Source: Acidipila rosea
GTDB lineage: Bacteria; Acidobacteriota; Terriglobia; Terriglobales; Acidobacteriaceae
DNA length: 64,000 nucleotides
Reading direction: 5' to 3'
Assembly (NCBI RefSeq): GCF_004339725.1
Contig: NZ_SMGK01000002.1
Span: 248,001-312,000 of the forward strand
The position numbers and the translations under genes are program-made. Positions within the stretch are counted from its first letter, which is position 1. The number at the start of each line of letters is the position of its first letter. Below, one piece after another: positions 44,717-54,680 of the stretch. A model generated the notes under the pieces. The model did no database searches, was not told the origin of the DNA, and worked only from the letters and a program-made list of their open reading frames with translations.

Positions 44717-45229
44717 TTACTGCAGAGGATGAATAGCCGTCACCTTCAGCTCGTCGAGGATCTTCTGTGCAATCTCTACCGGTGTCCCTTCCACGGAAAC
44801 ATGCAAGGCATCCTTCGGGTTTTCAAGCGTAGCCAGCTGGCTGTCCAGCAGCGCCGGGTTCATATATTCATGGTGCCGCTTCGCCAGCCGCTCGGCGATG
44901 AGCGCCTTCGGAGCTTCCAGCACCACGAACTGATAGCTCCCGGGTGCTAATCCCGAGGATAGCGTATCGCGATAAGTCTGCTTGAGAGCCGAGCAGGTCA
45001 GCACGCCGCTTTCCCCCTGCTGCTGCCAGCCCAGCAACACCTGGTGCAGCGTCTCCAGCCACGGCGCGCGATCAGCGTCATTCAGCGGAATTGCCGCCTT
45101 CATCTTCGCCCGGTTTGCCTCACTGTGGTAGTCGTCGCCTTCTGCAAACTTCCAGCCGGTTGCCGCGATAAGCTCGTTTGCGATGGTCGTCTTTCCCGTC
45201 CCCGTAACTCCCATCAGGATCACGATCAT
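44717..45229 (-). CDS. gntK: Gluconokinase
   Basis: 170-residue P-loop kinase that phosphorylates gluconate to 6-phosphogluconate, the entry into the pentose phosphate or Entner-Doudoroff route. Seen: Walker A GVTGTGKTT (7-15), FAEGDDYHSEANRAKM with substrate-binding residues, IPLNDADRAPWL, VLTCSALKQTYRD and HHEYMNPALLDSQLATLE, all typical of the GntK family. The ATG at 45229 overlaps the stop of the CusF-SCO gene by 4 bases, so it is co-translated with an unrelated copper protein. No gluconate transporter is nearby. Confidence 0.93.
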   Translation of the reverse strand: MIVILMGVTGTGKTTIANELIAATGWKFAEGDDYHSEANRAKMKAAIPLNDADRAPWLETLHQVLLGWQQQGESGVLTCSALKQTYRDTLSSGLAPGSYQFVVLEAPKALIAERLAKRHHEYMNPALLDSQLATLENPKDALHVSVEGTPVEIAQKILDELKVTAIHPLQ

Positions 45230-46128
45230 GCTTTCTTGTTGCCTCCGAGTAGCTGCTTCACATCGTTGAAGATCTGGTCCGGCGTCCAGTCGTTCGTCGG
45301 ATACCACTTGTAGACCTTGCCATCCGGCCCTATCACGATCGTGGAGAGAGAATGCGTGATCGTACGGTCCTTCTCCGGCGTCGCTCCCACATCGAAGAAT
45401 CTGAGCAGCGGAGCGAGATCTTTTTTGTTCGGCGCCGCAAAGTCCCAGTGCGCAAAGTTCTCCTTCGTATACTTCCCGGTATAAGCCTCGCCGTAGCTGC
45501 GCAGCACCTTGGGAGTGTCATAGTCCGGGTCGAAGCTCACGCTCAGCAGGTGCGTCTTCTTGTAGAGTGCCGGGTCCGCCGCCAGCATCTTGTCCAGCTG
45601 TGCAAAGTTCCGGCTCATCCTCGGGCAGAAATCCGCCAGCGGGCAGCGCGTGTAGATGAAAGTCATCAGCAGCACCTTGCCCTTGAACTCACCAAGATGG
45701 ATCGTCTTTGCGCTCTGGTTCAGCAGTTTGAAGTCGGGAACATCGTCGCCCGGCTTCAGCGGATGGTAAAAGAAGCTCGGCTTGTAATCGGGCTTTGCCT
45801 GCGCGGTGATGACGATCTGGTCAAGGAAGTCGCCCTTGTCGGAGACCAGCAGGGTCGCCGTAATGCTGTCGCCCGGATGCAATTCGCTGAGGATGCTTCG
45901 ATCGGCAAGGCGATACGGCATCGTCATCGCTTCCATAAATCCGGGGATAGCCGCCGAATCGAGCGTCACCTCGCCTCGGGCTGCATCGGTCGAGACAACC
46001 TTGCCACGAACCGGATAGTGTTTTGCCGAGGTATCGTTCGCCGCGGCAATCCCAGCTGCATTGGGATGACTGCGGCAGCCCGCAAGCACCAACGCCAGCA
46101 ACGTCATGCTAAGAATGTTTCGCTTCAC
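45226..46128 (-). CDS. Lipoprotein with CusF-like domain fused to an SCO domain
   Basis: 300 residues: a lipoprotein signal with lipobox LAGC (Cys18), a small beta-barrel domain (about 39-108) resembling copper/silver-binding CusF (YPVRGKVVS, IPGFMEAMTMPYR, LHPGDSITATL), then an SCO/thioredoxin domain (about 125-295). The AMTMPY core matches the Met-rich site of CusF. In the SCO domain the two cysteines are Cys162 and Cys168 (RCPLADFC), a Cx5C spacing instead of the classic CxxxC, with the conserved His in THSLSTI. It probably delivers copper to an oxidase from the outer face of the inner membrane. The GTG at 46128 supplies the basic signal n-region; an ATG at 46107 is the alternative. It is only 21 bases from the divergent AddB-like start. 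Confidence 0.86.
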   Translation of the reverse strand: MKRNILSMTLLALVLAGCRSHPNAAGIAAANDTSAKHYPVRGKVVSTDAARGEVTLDSAAIPGFMEAMTMPYRLADRSILSELHPGDSITATLLVSDKGDFLDQIVITAQAKPDYKPSFFYHPLKPGDDVPDFKLLNQSAKTIHLGEFKGKVLLMTFIYTRCPLADFCPRMSRNFAQLDKMLAADPALYKKTHLLSVSFDPDYDTPKVLRSYGEAYTGKYTKENFAHWDFAAPNKKDLAPLLRFFDVGATPEKDRTITHSLSTIVIGPDGKVYKWYPTNDWTPDQIFNDVKQLLGGNKKA

Positions 46129-46149
46129 AGGACAGTTTACACTCGCTAG

Positions 46150-48852
46150 GTGTCCTCGCTTTTGATTCGCAGCAACCGTATCCCTTCCGTCCTTTTTGAT
46201 GCGATGGAACGCGGGGCTCTTGTGATCACCGCAAACGCGCGTGCCGCACGGGTTCTGCATCAGGCTTATGCGGCCACCCAGCAGTCGCAGGGCTATCAGG
46301 CCTGGACCACACCCTCTGTTCAAGACTGGCAGAGCTGGACCGCCGATCTCTGGCGTCAGGCCTTCTATACCTATCCGGATCTGCCTCTGCTCCTCGACAC
46401 GCAGCAGGAGCGCGTCCTCTGGAAGCGCATTCAGCAGCGTGAAGCCGTAGCCGTAGTCTCGCCGGACAGCCTGGCCCATCTCTCGCAACAGGCCTATGCG
46501 TTGCTCTCCCGCTACTGCGCTCACGACCAGCGCCGGCAGCCCTGGACAACGCTCGACAGCGAACACTTCCGTAGCTGGGCCGCGGCCTTCGATGCCGAAT
46601 GTTCCCGCCGGGGATGGGCAAGCAGCAGCCGCTGCGATGAACTGCTGGCATCGCTTGTCGAGGAGGGCCGCATCCCAGCTCCCGCGGAACTGCTATGCAC
46701 CGGCTTCGACCGCCTCCTGCCCTCGCAGCAGCGACTGCTTGACGCTCTTCATGCCCGCGGCACACTCCTTGGCGATCTCGACTCGGAAACCCCACCCGGC
46801 AGCCGCACGCTCATCTGCGCCAATGAACTGCGCGAAGAGATCACCGCCTGCGCTACGTGGTGCCGGGAACAGCTCGCGTCTGACCCATCGCTCCGCATCG
46901 GCATTCTCGTCCCTGACCTGAAGAGCGTACAGCCTGCGATCGACCGCATCTTCCGCAGCATCCTCACCCCCCGGGACACCAGCATTCTCGCGGCAGCCAG
47001 TCGGCCTCCTTATGAGTTTTCGCTCGGCTCTCCCCTCGCCTCCGTGCCTGTCGTCCGAGCCGCCCTGCTGCTGCTCAAGTGGCTCACAACGCCGCTGCCG
47101 GAAGAAGAGGCCACCTGGCTGCTGCTCTCCGGCTTTCTCGCCACCAGTGAAGGAGAAGCCCTGACTCTCGCCGCGCTCGATGCCAGGTGGCGCGACACGG
47201 GAGCACTTTCCCCTGAGCTACCTCTTGAGACAGCTCGGCGCAAGCTCTCGAGCGCAGCGCCGGCAGTCGCGCAGCGGCTCCTTCAGACCTTACGGCTCGT
47301 GCAGGAGCGGCCCCGCCGCTGGTCGGAGTGGACCGAGCTTGCTCCTCAGTTGCTTGAGGCTGCCGGCTGGCCGGGCCATCGCACCCCTGACTCCGCCCAG
47401 TACCAGGCGCAGCAGCGGCTCGACCACCTCTTCGATCAGCTCGCCGCGCTCGACTTCGATGCCAGTCAAACTACCTTCAGGGACTTTGTACGCACCCTCA
47501 CCGCGCAGGCCTCCGAAACGATCTTTTCGCTTGAGTCCTACGATGCCCCCATCCAGGTCATGGGAGCCATGGAGGCGTCCGGCCAGCGTTTCGACATCCT
47601 CTGGTTCCTTGGCATAGACGATCAGGCCTGGCCGCTCAGAGGCCGCGCCCATCCGCTGCTGCCAGCCGCCCTGCAGCGCAAGCACAACATGCCCCACGCC
47701 AGCCCGCAGCAGGACTGGGAGCTCGCCCACGCAGTCACCTTGCGCATCGCGGCCAGCGCACCCGTCTGCGTCTTCAGCTACTCGCGCCAGGCAGCGAGCG
47801 GCGAGTCGCGCTGCTCGCCGCTCCTGTCCTCGCTCGTCGCTACAGAGCCGAAACCAGCCACCGCCTTTCTCCAGCAGCCCAGGAGTGCGTCTGCTGTTTC
47901 CCTCGAAACCATCCCTGACGACTCCGGCGTTCTCACCTGGCCGCAGCAGCGGACGGCAGGTGGCAGCGAAGTGCTCAAGCGGCAGGCGGCCTGTCCCTTT
48001 CAAGCCTTCGCGATGGGCCGCCTGCACACTGCCGTGCTCAACCGCACCGAGCGCGGCCTCACCGCCGCCGAACGCGGCAAGCTGCTCCACCAGGCTCTGG
48101 AACAGCTCTGGAGCGCAGGTTTCACCACCCGCGATCAGCTCATCAACGCCACTGCAACCGGCTCCCTCGCTTCGCTTCTCCAGTCCGCTGTAGCAGCCAT
48201 TTTTGCGCCATACTCTCGCGAAGCCGCTGGGGACAACTGGATGCTCACCTATCTTGAGGGCGAGCAGCAGCGCCTGATCACGCTGCTCGGCCACTGGCTG
48301 GCCATCGAGGCGCAGCGCGGGCCCTTTACCGTCGAACATGTAGAGAAGCGTCTGGATAATATCGACATCAGCGGCCTCCGGCTTAACCTCCGCGCCGACC
48401 GTGTGGATCGTCTCCCCGAGGGCGGCCACTTCCTCATCGATTACAAAACCAGCCTGGTCACATCAAACGCATGGCAGGGCGAACGCCCCGACGAGCCGCA
48501 GCTTCCCGTCTATGCCCTCTTCGGAGGCATTGACGATCTGCAGGGCGTGCTCTTCGCTCAGCTTCGCGCCAACGCCTGCAAGTTTGAGGGGCTCATCGCT
48601 GCCGAAACCAATGCACACTTCGCCGCGTTGCCGAAAGATATCGCAAAGATCGGAGACATCTACGGCGACACCGGGCCTGAAGCGTGGGAGAGTGCACTGC
48701 TCAACCTCGCAGCCGACTTTCTCCACGGCGAGGCGGCTGTGAACCCCCTGCACGGCGCAAAAACATGCCGCTACTGCGCGCTGCCCGGACTATGCCGTGT
48801 CGCCGAACTCCAGGCCCTCACCGAAGAAGACAACGACGACGATGAAGGATGA
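46150..48852 (+). CDS. AddB-like PD-(D/E)XK nuclease subunit with inactive helicase domain
   Basis: 900 residues resembling the RexB/AddB-type partner of a recombination helicase-nuclease. The N-terminus (GALVITANARAARVL) sits where a helicase Walker A would be but lacks GKT. The C-terminal RecB-like nuclease has LRADRVDRL and FLIDYKTS (the D...D-x-K catalytic pattern). A probable 4Fe-4S staple is formed by CPFQAFA and the C-terminal CRYCALPGLC. It would process double-strand breaks together with the next gene, whose start lies 11 bases inside this one. The GTG at 46150 is tentative; an ATG at 46204 is possible. Confidence 0.85.
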   Translation: MSSLLIRSNRIPSVLFDAMERGALVITANARAARVLHQAYAATQQSQGYQAWTTPSVQDWQSWTADLWRQAFYTYPDLPLLLDTQQERVLWKRIQQREAVAVVSPDSLAHLSQQAYALLSRYCAHDQRRQPWTTLDSEHFRSWAAAFDAECSRRGWASSSRCDELLASLVEEGRIPAPAELLCTGFDRLLPSQQRLLDALHARGTLLGDLDSETPPGSRTLICANELREEITACATWCREQLASDPSLRIGILVPDLKSVQPAIDRIFRSILTPRDTSILAAASRPPYEFSLGSPLASVPVVRAALLLLKWLTTPLPEEEATWLLLSGFLATSEGEALTLAALDARWRDTGALSPELPLETARRKLSSAAPAVAQRLLQTLRLVQERPRRWSEWTELAPQLLEAAGWPGHRTPDSAQYQAQQRLDHLFDQLAALDFDASQTTFRDFVRTLTAQASETIFSLESYDAPIQVMGAMEASGQRFDILWFLGIDDQAWPLRGRAHPLLPAALQRKHNMPHASPQQDWELAHAVTLRIAASAPVCVFSYSRQAASGESRCSPLLSSLVATEPKPATAFLQQPRSASAVSLETIPDDSGVLTWPQQRTAGGSEVLKRQAACPFQAFAMGRLHTAVLNRTERGLTAAERGKLLHQALEQLWSAGFTTRDQLINATATGSLASLLQSAVAAIFAPYSREAAGDNWMLTYLEGEQQRLITLLGHWLAIEAQRGPFTVEHVEKRLDNIDISGLRLNLRADRVDRLPEGGHFLIDYKTSLVTSNAWQGERPDEPQLPVYALFGGIDDLQGVLFAQLRANACKFEGLIAAETNAHFAALPKDIAKIGDIYGDTGPEAWESALLNLAADFLHGEAAVNPLHGAKTCRYCALPGLCRVAELQALTEEDNDDDEG

Positions 48853-51800
48853 ATTGCTAAAACATCAGGACGCATCCGCCCGCCAGGCTGCGCTCGACAC
48901 CTCGGGCTCGTTCCTCGTTCAGGCCCCGGCTGGCTCAGGCAAGACGGATCTCCTCACCCGCCGCTTCCTCAAGCTGCTTGCTGCCGTAAACGAGCCTGAG
49001 GAGATTCTAGCCATCACCTTCACACGCGCCGCAACAGCCGAGATGCGCTCGCGTATTCTCGACGATCTGCAGCGCGCCAGAGACGGCCGCGACTTTCCCG
49101 ATCCGGGCCGCGCCATCATTGCGCACGCAGCCCTCCAGCACTCTGAGCAGCGCGGTTGGCGTCTGCTTGAGCAGCCCGAGCGCCTCGATATCCAGACCAT
49201 CGACTCCCTCTGCCTGCGCCTCGCGCACGAGCAACCGCTGCTCGCGCGGCTCGGGGGACATCTCCAGCCGTCAGAGGACACCTCAGCGCTTTACGAAGAA
49301 GCCGCGCGCAGAACCCTCGGACACCTCGGCTCATCCAGCGAGGAGCTCAACGCTGCGCTGCACTGGCTGCTCACGCTTCGCGATAACTCGCTCGGCGGGA
49401 CAGAGCACCTGCTCACCCGGATGCTCGCCACCCGCGACCAGTGGTTGCACGCATTTCCCCTCTCCAGTGAAGTGGACTGGGAAGACATTCGCCTTTCGCT
49501 CGAGACCAACATCCGCCGCGCCATTCGCGACGTGCTCCAGCAGGCGCACCGCGCCTTCAGCTCCGAGCCGGCCCACGTCGATGAACTCATGGAGCTCGCC
49601 CGCTACGCCTGCTCCAATGAAAACAAGATCGACATCGCGCTGCTCTCCGAGCTCCGCTCGCTACCCGAGTCATCCGAACATCTGACGCAACACTGGGGGT
49701 GTCTCTGCAATCTACTCCTCACCGATCAAAACGAATGGCGTAAGCAGCTCAACAAGAACCACGGTTTCCCCAAGGAGAACAAACGGCAGAAGGAGCGCAT
49801 GGAGGCGCTGCTTGTACGTTTCGCCCGCAATCCGGAACTCCTGCCGCTCCTTTGCCGCGTCCGCACTCTGCCACCCGCTAGCTACAGTGAAGAGCAGTGG
49901 CAGACCCTGCGCGCCATCTTCGTCATCCTGCGCATCGCGGTTGCAGAGCTGCGCGTCCTCTTCGCCGAACGCAACGTCATCGACTTCGTCGAAGCCAGTC
50001 TCGCCGCCGAGACGGTCCTCCGCGAGCCCGGCGAGGCTACCCTCGCTGCCACCGCGCGCATCCATCACCTGCTCGTCGACGAATTTCAGGACACCTCGCT
50101 TCGCCAGCATCAGCTCATCGCCGCTATCACCGCTGACTGGGCCGATCACGATGGCCACACCTGCTTCCTGGTCGGCGACCCGATGCAGTCCATCTATCTT
50201 TTCCGTCAGGCCGAGGTCGAACTCTTCACCCGCGTGCAGCGTCAGGGACGCATCACTGTCGCCCATCAGTGGAGCTGCTCTTCGCTCACCCTCTCGCGCA
50301 ACTTCCGTTCCCATCACGCGCTCGTCGAGCCTCTCAATGGTCATTTTGAAAGAATCTTCGCCAGCGCCGCTGACCCTGTAACGTCCGTTCCCTTCTCACC
50401 CTCCTTCGCGGAGGAAGCTCTCCATACCGGGCAGGCGATCAATATCCACGCAACCTTCGCCCGTCGTGGCAAAGGCGCTCATCCCGATCGCGAAGACATC
50501 GCAGCTGCGCGTCGGCAGGAGGCTGAGACGGTACTTGCAATCATCCGCACGCACCTGCCCTCCATCGAACACGCGCAGGCCACCGGTGCCGAGTTCCGCA
50601 TCGCCGTGCTTGGCCGCGCAAAAAATCACCTCGCCGCCATCGCTGCAAAGCTGCGTGCCGAGGCCATCCCCTTCCGCAGCATCGAACTTGAAAAGCTTGG
50701 CGAACGTCAGGAAATTCGCGATCTTCTCTCGCTCACCCGCGCACTGCTTCATCCCATGGACCGTATCGCATGGCTCGCCACTCTGCGCGCCCCGTGGTGC
50801 GGTCTCACCCTGCGCGATCTGCATGCGCTCTGTGGCAACGATGACCCGCTGCACAAGCACAAGTCCGTCATCGAGCTCATCGCCGCGCATGCACACCTGC
50901 TCACCGCCGACGGTCAGCTTCGCCTGCAAAGAGCACGCACCGTGCTCGAACGTGCCCTTGCCGTTCGCTACGCACAGGCTGAAGCGCCATCCTTCTCCAC
51001 GTGGATCGAGCGCACCTGGCACGCACTCGGCGGCCATCTCCTTCTCGATAATGCAGCTCGCGAAAATGCGAGCGTGTTCTTCCAGATGCTGGATGGAGTT
51101 TCCCTCGACGGCATCGCCTGCTTCACCGATCAGCTCGACCACGAACTCACGCGTCTCTTTGCCCAACCGGACCCCGCAGCCAGCGAGCGATGCGGCGTGC
51201 AGCTGATGACCATCCATAAATCCAAAGGACTGGGCTTTGACGTCGTTATCGTCCCCGGCCTCGACCGCAGGCCGCCGCCCCCCAAGGGTGGTCTCGTAAA
51301 CGCTCTCGAGCGGCCCGCACCGGCTGACCATCTTGAGCGTGAACTCCTGCTCGCCCCCATCGGCAGCAAAGGCAGCGAAACCGAGCCGCTCTACGAGTGG
51401 ATTCGCGGATTAATCAACAGGCGCGAAGAGGAAGAACGGAAGCGGCTCTTCTATGTGGCCTGCACACGCGCCCGCACGGAGCTGCACCTCCTCGGCAACG
51501 CCGTCATCACCAAAAAGGACGGCAAAGAGACCGGCGTCGTGCCCAGCTACAACACCAGCCTGCTTGCCAGTGCGTGGCCGGCCCTCAAAGAGGAATTCAC
51601 CCGCCAATACGAGCACCGCACCCAGAACAATCTCATCGCCTTCCCGCAGCAGCCGCTGGCCGCTCTCGCCGCTGCTGCGGATGTTCCCCCTCTCACGCTT
51701 CGCCGGGTGCCCGCCGAATTTGCGGCTTTACCACTGCATACAGCCGAGAATGTAACCTTGTCAGCTACAAATCCTCTCGCGGCGGAGAAGTCCAGGGAGT

Positions 51801-52351
51801 TCAAGCGCCCCGAGGGCTCCCGATCTTCACGCATCACCGGCTCGATCGTCCACGCGCTGCTGCAGGCAATCGCGGACTATGGAGATTCGAGTCCAGCATT
51901 GCTTGAGCAACAGGCCGAGCGGATGCTGCGCGCGGCCTCCATCACCGGCGATGATCACCGTAAGGCCATGCAGGAGATTCAGGCGGCACTCCGGTCCGTC
52001 CGCAGCGATGCAACCGGAATGTGGCTGCTCGGTCAGCGCAGGGACGCCCGCTCCGAGAGTTCCTGGACCGGCTATATCGACCAGCAGTTGCGCACCGTGC
52101 GGGCAGACCGCATCTTCCGCGCCGGCAGCGAGCCTCTCGCCGAAGGGCAGGATTGTCTATGGATCGTCGACTACAAGACGAGCACAACCCATGGTGACGT
52201 GGAAACATTTCTGGCCCTGCAGCGCAAGATCTATGAGCCGCAACTCGCGCTCTACGGCCAAGTGCTCAGGGCTGCGCAGGGAGAGGACATTCCCCTCCGC
52301 CTGGCGCTCTACTATCCACGTCTCTCCAGGCTGGACTATTGGGAGTCTTGA
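48842..52351 (+). CDS. UvrD/AddA-like helicase-nuclease (exonuclease V-type subunit)
   Basis: 1169 residues. A superfamily 1 helicase core: Walker A APAGSGKTD (about 28-36), AITFTRAATAEMR (Ia), LVDEFQDTS (Walker B/II), LVGDPMQSIYLFRQAE (III), SRNFRSH (IV), TIHKSKGLGFDVVIVPG (V) and FYVACTRARTELHL (VI). A C-terminal RecB-like nuclease follows, with WIVDYKTS. Together with the preceding gene it forms an AddAB-type complex that resects double-strand breaks for RecA. ATG 48842 overlaps the upstream gene by 11 bases. Its last 16 bases overlap the convergent phoU. Confidence 0.9.
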   Translation: MKDELLKHQDASARQAALDTSGSFLVQAPAGSGKTDLLTRRFLKLLAAVNEPEEILAITFTRAATAEMRSRILDDLQRARDGRDFPDPGRAIIAHAALQHSEQRGWRLLEQPERLDIQTIDSLCLRLAHEQPLLARLGGHLQPSEDTSALYEEAARRTLGHLGSSSEELNAALHWLLTLRDNSLGGTEHLLTRMLATRDQWLHAFPLSSEVDWEDIRLSLETNIRRAIRDVLQQAHRAFSSEPAHVDELMELARYACSNENKIDIALLSELRSLPESSEHLTQHWGCLCNLLLTDQNEWRKQLNKNHGFPKENKRQKERMEALLVRFARNPELLPLLCRVRTLPPASYSEEQWQTLRAIFVILRIAVAELRVLFAERNVIDFVEASLAAETVLREPGEATLAATARIHHLLVDEFQDTSLRQHQLIAAITADWADHDGHTCFLVGDPMQSIYLFRQAEVELFTRVQRQGRITVAHQWSCSSLTLSRNFRSHHALVEPLNGHFERIFASAADPVTSVPFSPSFAEEALHTGQAINIHATFARRGKGAHPDREDIAAARRQEAETVLAIIRTHLPSIEHAQATGAEFRIAVLGRAKNHLAAIAAKLRAEAIPFRSIELEKLGERQEIRDLLSLTRALLHPMDRIAWLATLRAPWCGLTLRDLHALCGNDDPLHKHKSVIELIAAHAHLLTADGQLRLQRARTVLERALAVRYAQAEAPSFSTWIERTWHALGGHLLLDNAARENASVFFQMLDGVSLDGIACFTDQLDHELTRLFAQPDPAASERCGVQLMTIHKSKGLGFDVVIVPGLDRRPPPPKGGLVNALERPAPADHLERELLLAPIGSKGSETEPLYEWIRGLINRREEEERKRLFYVACTRARTELHLLGNAVITKKDGKETGVVPSYNTSLLASAWPALKEEFTRQYEHRTQNNLIAFPQQPLAALAAAADVPPLTLRRVPAEFAALPLHTAENVTLSATNPLAAEKSREFKRPEGSRSSRITGSIVHALLQAIADYGDSSPALLEQQAERMLRAASITGDDHRKAMQEIQAALRSVRSDATGMWLLGQRRDARSESSWTGYIDQQLRTVRADRIFRAGSEPLAEGQDCLWIVDYKTSTTHGDVETFLALQRKIYEPQLALYGQVLRAAQGEDIPLRLALYYPRLSRLDYWES

Positions 52352-53028
52352 GATTCGTTGTGGTTGCGAACGCTCATGTGATGCCGCACATCTGCTCCGC
52401 TCACCCAGAAGATGACGTCCTCAGCGATGTTCGTGGCATGATCGGCAACACGCTCCAGGCTGCGAGCAATCATCAGTGCATGCAGCGCCTGCGGAGTCAT
52501 CTGCGGCTCCTGCTTCATCAGGTTCAGCAACGAAAAATAGGCATTCCCATTGAGCTTATCGACGCTGTCGTCCATTGACAGTACCGACTGCGCCATCTCC
52601 GCATCGGCCTCGATAAACGACTGCAGTGCCTTCCGCACCATGGCCGCGGCCAGCGTCGCCATCCGCGGAATATCGACTGGCAGATCCGCCACCGGAAACG
52701 CCTGCAGGTCACGCACGCGATCGCTGATAGTCACAGCAGAGTCGCCCACTCGCTCCACATCGGCATTGATTTTGATCACCGCCAGGATGAAGCGCAGATC
52801 GATCGCCATCGGCTGCTCCATCGCGAGCAGGTCGAGAGCCGTCTGATCGATCTCCCGCTCGAAGCGATTGATAGCCATTTCGCCGCGATCCACGAGGTCG
52901 CAGATCGACAGATCGCGCACACGATACGCCTCGATCGCCCGCTGGATCGCCTGCTCCGCCATGCCCGCCATGACCAGCAGCTTCTCTTTCAGGTCTTCCA
53001 GACTTTGATGGAACCGTACCCGCGTCAT
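52336..53028 (-). CDS. phoU: Phosphate signalling protein PhoU
   Basis: 230-residue all-helical protein made of two three-helix bundles, each with a metal-binding E/DxxxD-type motif (around [16 protein letters not shown] and [14 protein letters not shown]). It links the PstSCAB transporter to the PhoR kinase and keeps the Pho regulon off when phosphate is plentiful. Its ATG overlaps the pstB stop by 4 bases. It is last in the phoB-phoR-pstC-pstA-pstB-phoU order on the minus strand. Its 3' end overlaps the convergent addA-like gene by 16 bases. Confidence 0.95.
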   Translation of the reverse strand: MTRVRFHQSLEDLKEKLLVMAGMAEQAIQRAIEAYRVRDLSICDLVDRGEMAINRFEREIDQTALDLLAMEQPMAIDLRFILAVIKINADVERVGDSAVTISDRVRDLQAFPVADLPVDIPRMATLAAAMVRKALQSFIEADAEMAQSVLSMDDSVDKLNGNAYFSLLNLMKQEPQMTPQALHALMIARSLERVADHATNIAEDVIFWVSGADVRHHMSVRNHNESQDSQ

Positions 53029-53783
53029 CCGAACCTGCCCGTGATGTAATCTTCGGTTCTCTTGTCGCGGGGGTTTGTGAATATCTTGTGAGTGGAATCA
53101 AACTCGACAAGCTTCCCGTTCAAAAAGAATCCCGTTCTCTCCGCCACGCGGGCGGCCTGCTGCATGTTGTGCGTGACGATAATGATCGTGTACTGCGACT
53201 TCAGCTGAAAGATCAGGTCTTCAATCTTCGCCGTCGACACCGGATCCAGCGCCGAAGCGGGCTCATCCATCAGCAGCACTTCCGGGTCCACTGCCAGCGC
53301 CCGCGCAATGCAAAGCCGCTGCTGCTGGCCTCCCGAGAGGCTTGCGCCGGACTTCTTCTTCAGTTCGTCTTTCACCTCGTCCCACAGCGCCGCATGTTTC
53401 AGTGAGCGCTCGACCACCTCATCGAGCACACGGCGATTGCGAAAGCCGTTCAGCCGCAGTCCCGAGGCAACATTGTCATAGATCGACATCGTCGGGAAAG
53501 GGTTGGGCCGTTGAAACACCATCCCAATGCGTCTGCGCACTTCTACCGGCGAGGCATCGTTATAGATATCCAGATCGCCGATCCGCACCGATCCCGTGAC
53601 CTTTGCTATGGGGTTGGTCTCGTGCATCCGGTTCAGGCAGCGGACAAACGTTGATTTGCCGCAGCCTGACGGGCCGATCAGCGCAGTCGCCTCGTTAGGC
53701 TGAATATTCAGGTTGATGTCCTGCAGCGTATGGTTCGAGCCATACCACGCGTTCAGGTCCTTGACTTCAATTCCGACACCCAC
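53025..53783 (-). CDS. pstB: Phosphate ABC transporter ATP-binding protein PstB
   Basis: 252-residue ATPase of the high-affinity phosphate importer. Seen: Walker [10 protein letters not shown] (about 37-45), the PstB-specific RCLNRMHE and [16 protein letters not shown] (Q-loop), signature LSGGQQQR, Walker [15 protein letters not shown] and switch His in VTHNMQQA. The GTG at 53783 directly follows the pstA stop, and GAAAGGGG lies about 8 bases before it, inside pstA. Overlaps phoU by 4 bases. Confidence 0.97.
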   Translation of the reverse strand: MGVGIEVKDLNAWYGSNHTLQDINLNIQPNEATALIGPSGCGKSTFVRCLNRMHETNPIAKVTGSVRIGDLDIYNDASPVEVRRRIGMVFQRPNPFPTMSIYDNVASGLRLNGFRNRRVLDEVVERSLKHAALWDEVKDELKKKSGASLSGGQQQRLCIARALAVDPEVLLMDEPASALDPVSTAKIEDLIFQLKSQYTIIIVTHNMQQAARVAERTGFFLNGKLVEFDSTHKIFTNPRDKRTEDYITGRFG

Positions 53784-54659
53784 CTAGTTCGCCCCTTTCA
53801 GAACTCCGCGCGTCGTCACGAAGCGCACCAGCGAGACAGACAGCACGATCAGCACAATCAGGACCAGCGAGCCTGCCCACGCCAGCCTGTGCCATTCATC
53901 ATAGGGAGAGATGGCGTAAACATAAATCTGCAGTGGCAACGCGGCGATCGGCTCATTCAGGTTCGCACTCCAGAACTGGTTGCCAAAGGCCGTAAAGAGC
54001 AGCGGCGCCGTCTCACCCGCTACGCGCGCAAAGGCCAGCATGCAGCCCGTGATGATGCCCGGTGAAGCCGTCTTCAGCGTGATCGAAAGCACCGATCGCC
54101 AGTTGGGCACGCCCAGCCCCAGCGCTGCCTCGCGGATCGAGTGCGGCACCATCAGCAGCATCTCCTCCGTCGTGCGCGTGATCGTCGGGATCATCATGAT
54201 CCCCAGGGCCACGCCGCCTGCCAATGCGGAAAAATGTTTCTGCGGCAGCACGATCAACGAATAGATTGCAATTCCCATCACGATCGATGGGACGCCGTTC
54301 AATACATCCGCCGTGAAGCGCACTGCATTGGCCAGCTTGCCGCCGCGTCCAAACTCTGCCAGAAATACCCCGCTGGCGATTCCAATCGGAACGCCGATCA
54401 GGCTGCCGATCCCGAGCAGCAGCGCCGACCCGACGATGGCATTGGCCATTCCCCCGCCCGGCTCACCGACGGCCCGCGGAGTCTTGATAAAGAATGCCAG
54501 GTTCAGCGAACTGGCTCCCTTGTAAATAAGGTAGACAAAGATTGCGATCAGCGGCGCAACCACCAGCACCGTGCTGAGCACCGCCAGCCCCGTAGCCATA
54601 TGGTTCGTCGCGCTCCGCCAGATCTGCGTGGCCTTGCCCGTCTTGTATCTGCTGCTCAT
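53784..54659 (-). CDS. pstA: Phosphate ABC transporter permease PstA
   Basis: 291-residue inner-membrane permease with six helices. The N-terminal helix (about 24-46) is followed by a periplasmic loop (SLNLAFFIKTPRAVGEPGGG) typical of PstA, and the EAA loop (EAALGLGVPNWRSVLSITL) contacts PstB. GMMIPTITRTTEEML is also characteristic. It starts 21 bases after pstC. Confidence 0.96.
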   Translation of the reverse strand: MSSRYKTGKATQIWRSATNHMATGLAVLSTVLVVAPLIAIFVYLIYKGASSLNLAFFIKTPRAVGEPGGGMANAIVGSALLLGIGSLIGVPIGIASGVFLAEFGRGGKLANAVRFTADVLNGVPSIVMGIAIYSLIVLPQKHFSALAGGVALGIMMIPTITRTTEEMLLMVPHSIREAALGLGVPNWRSVLSITLKTASPGIITGCMLAFARVAGETAPLLFTAFGNQFWSANLNEPIAALPLQIYVYAISPYDEWHRLAWAGSLVLIVLIVLSVSLVRFVTTRGVLKGAN

Positions 54660-54680
54660 GCCGTTGCTGCTCTCACGCTC

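Noticed and set aside
47290..48429. 379-codon minus-strand frame
   Set aside because: Antisense to the AddB-like gene, whose nuclease motifs are clear.
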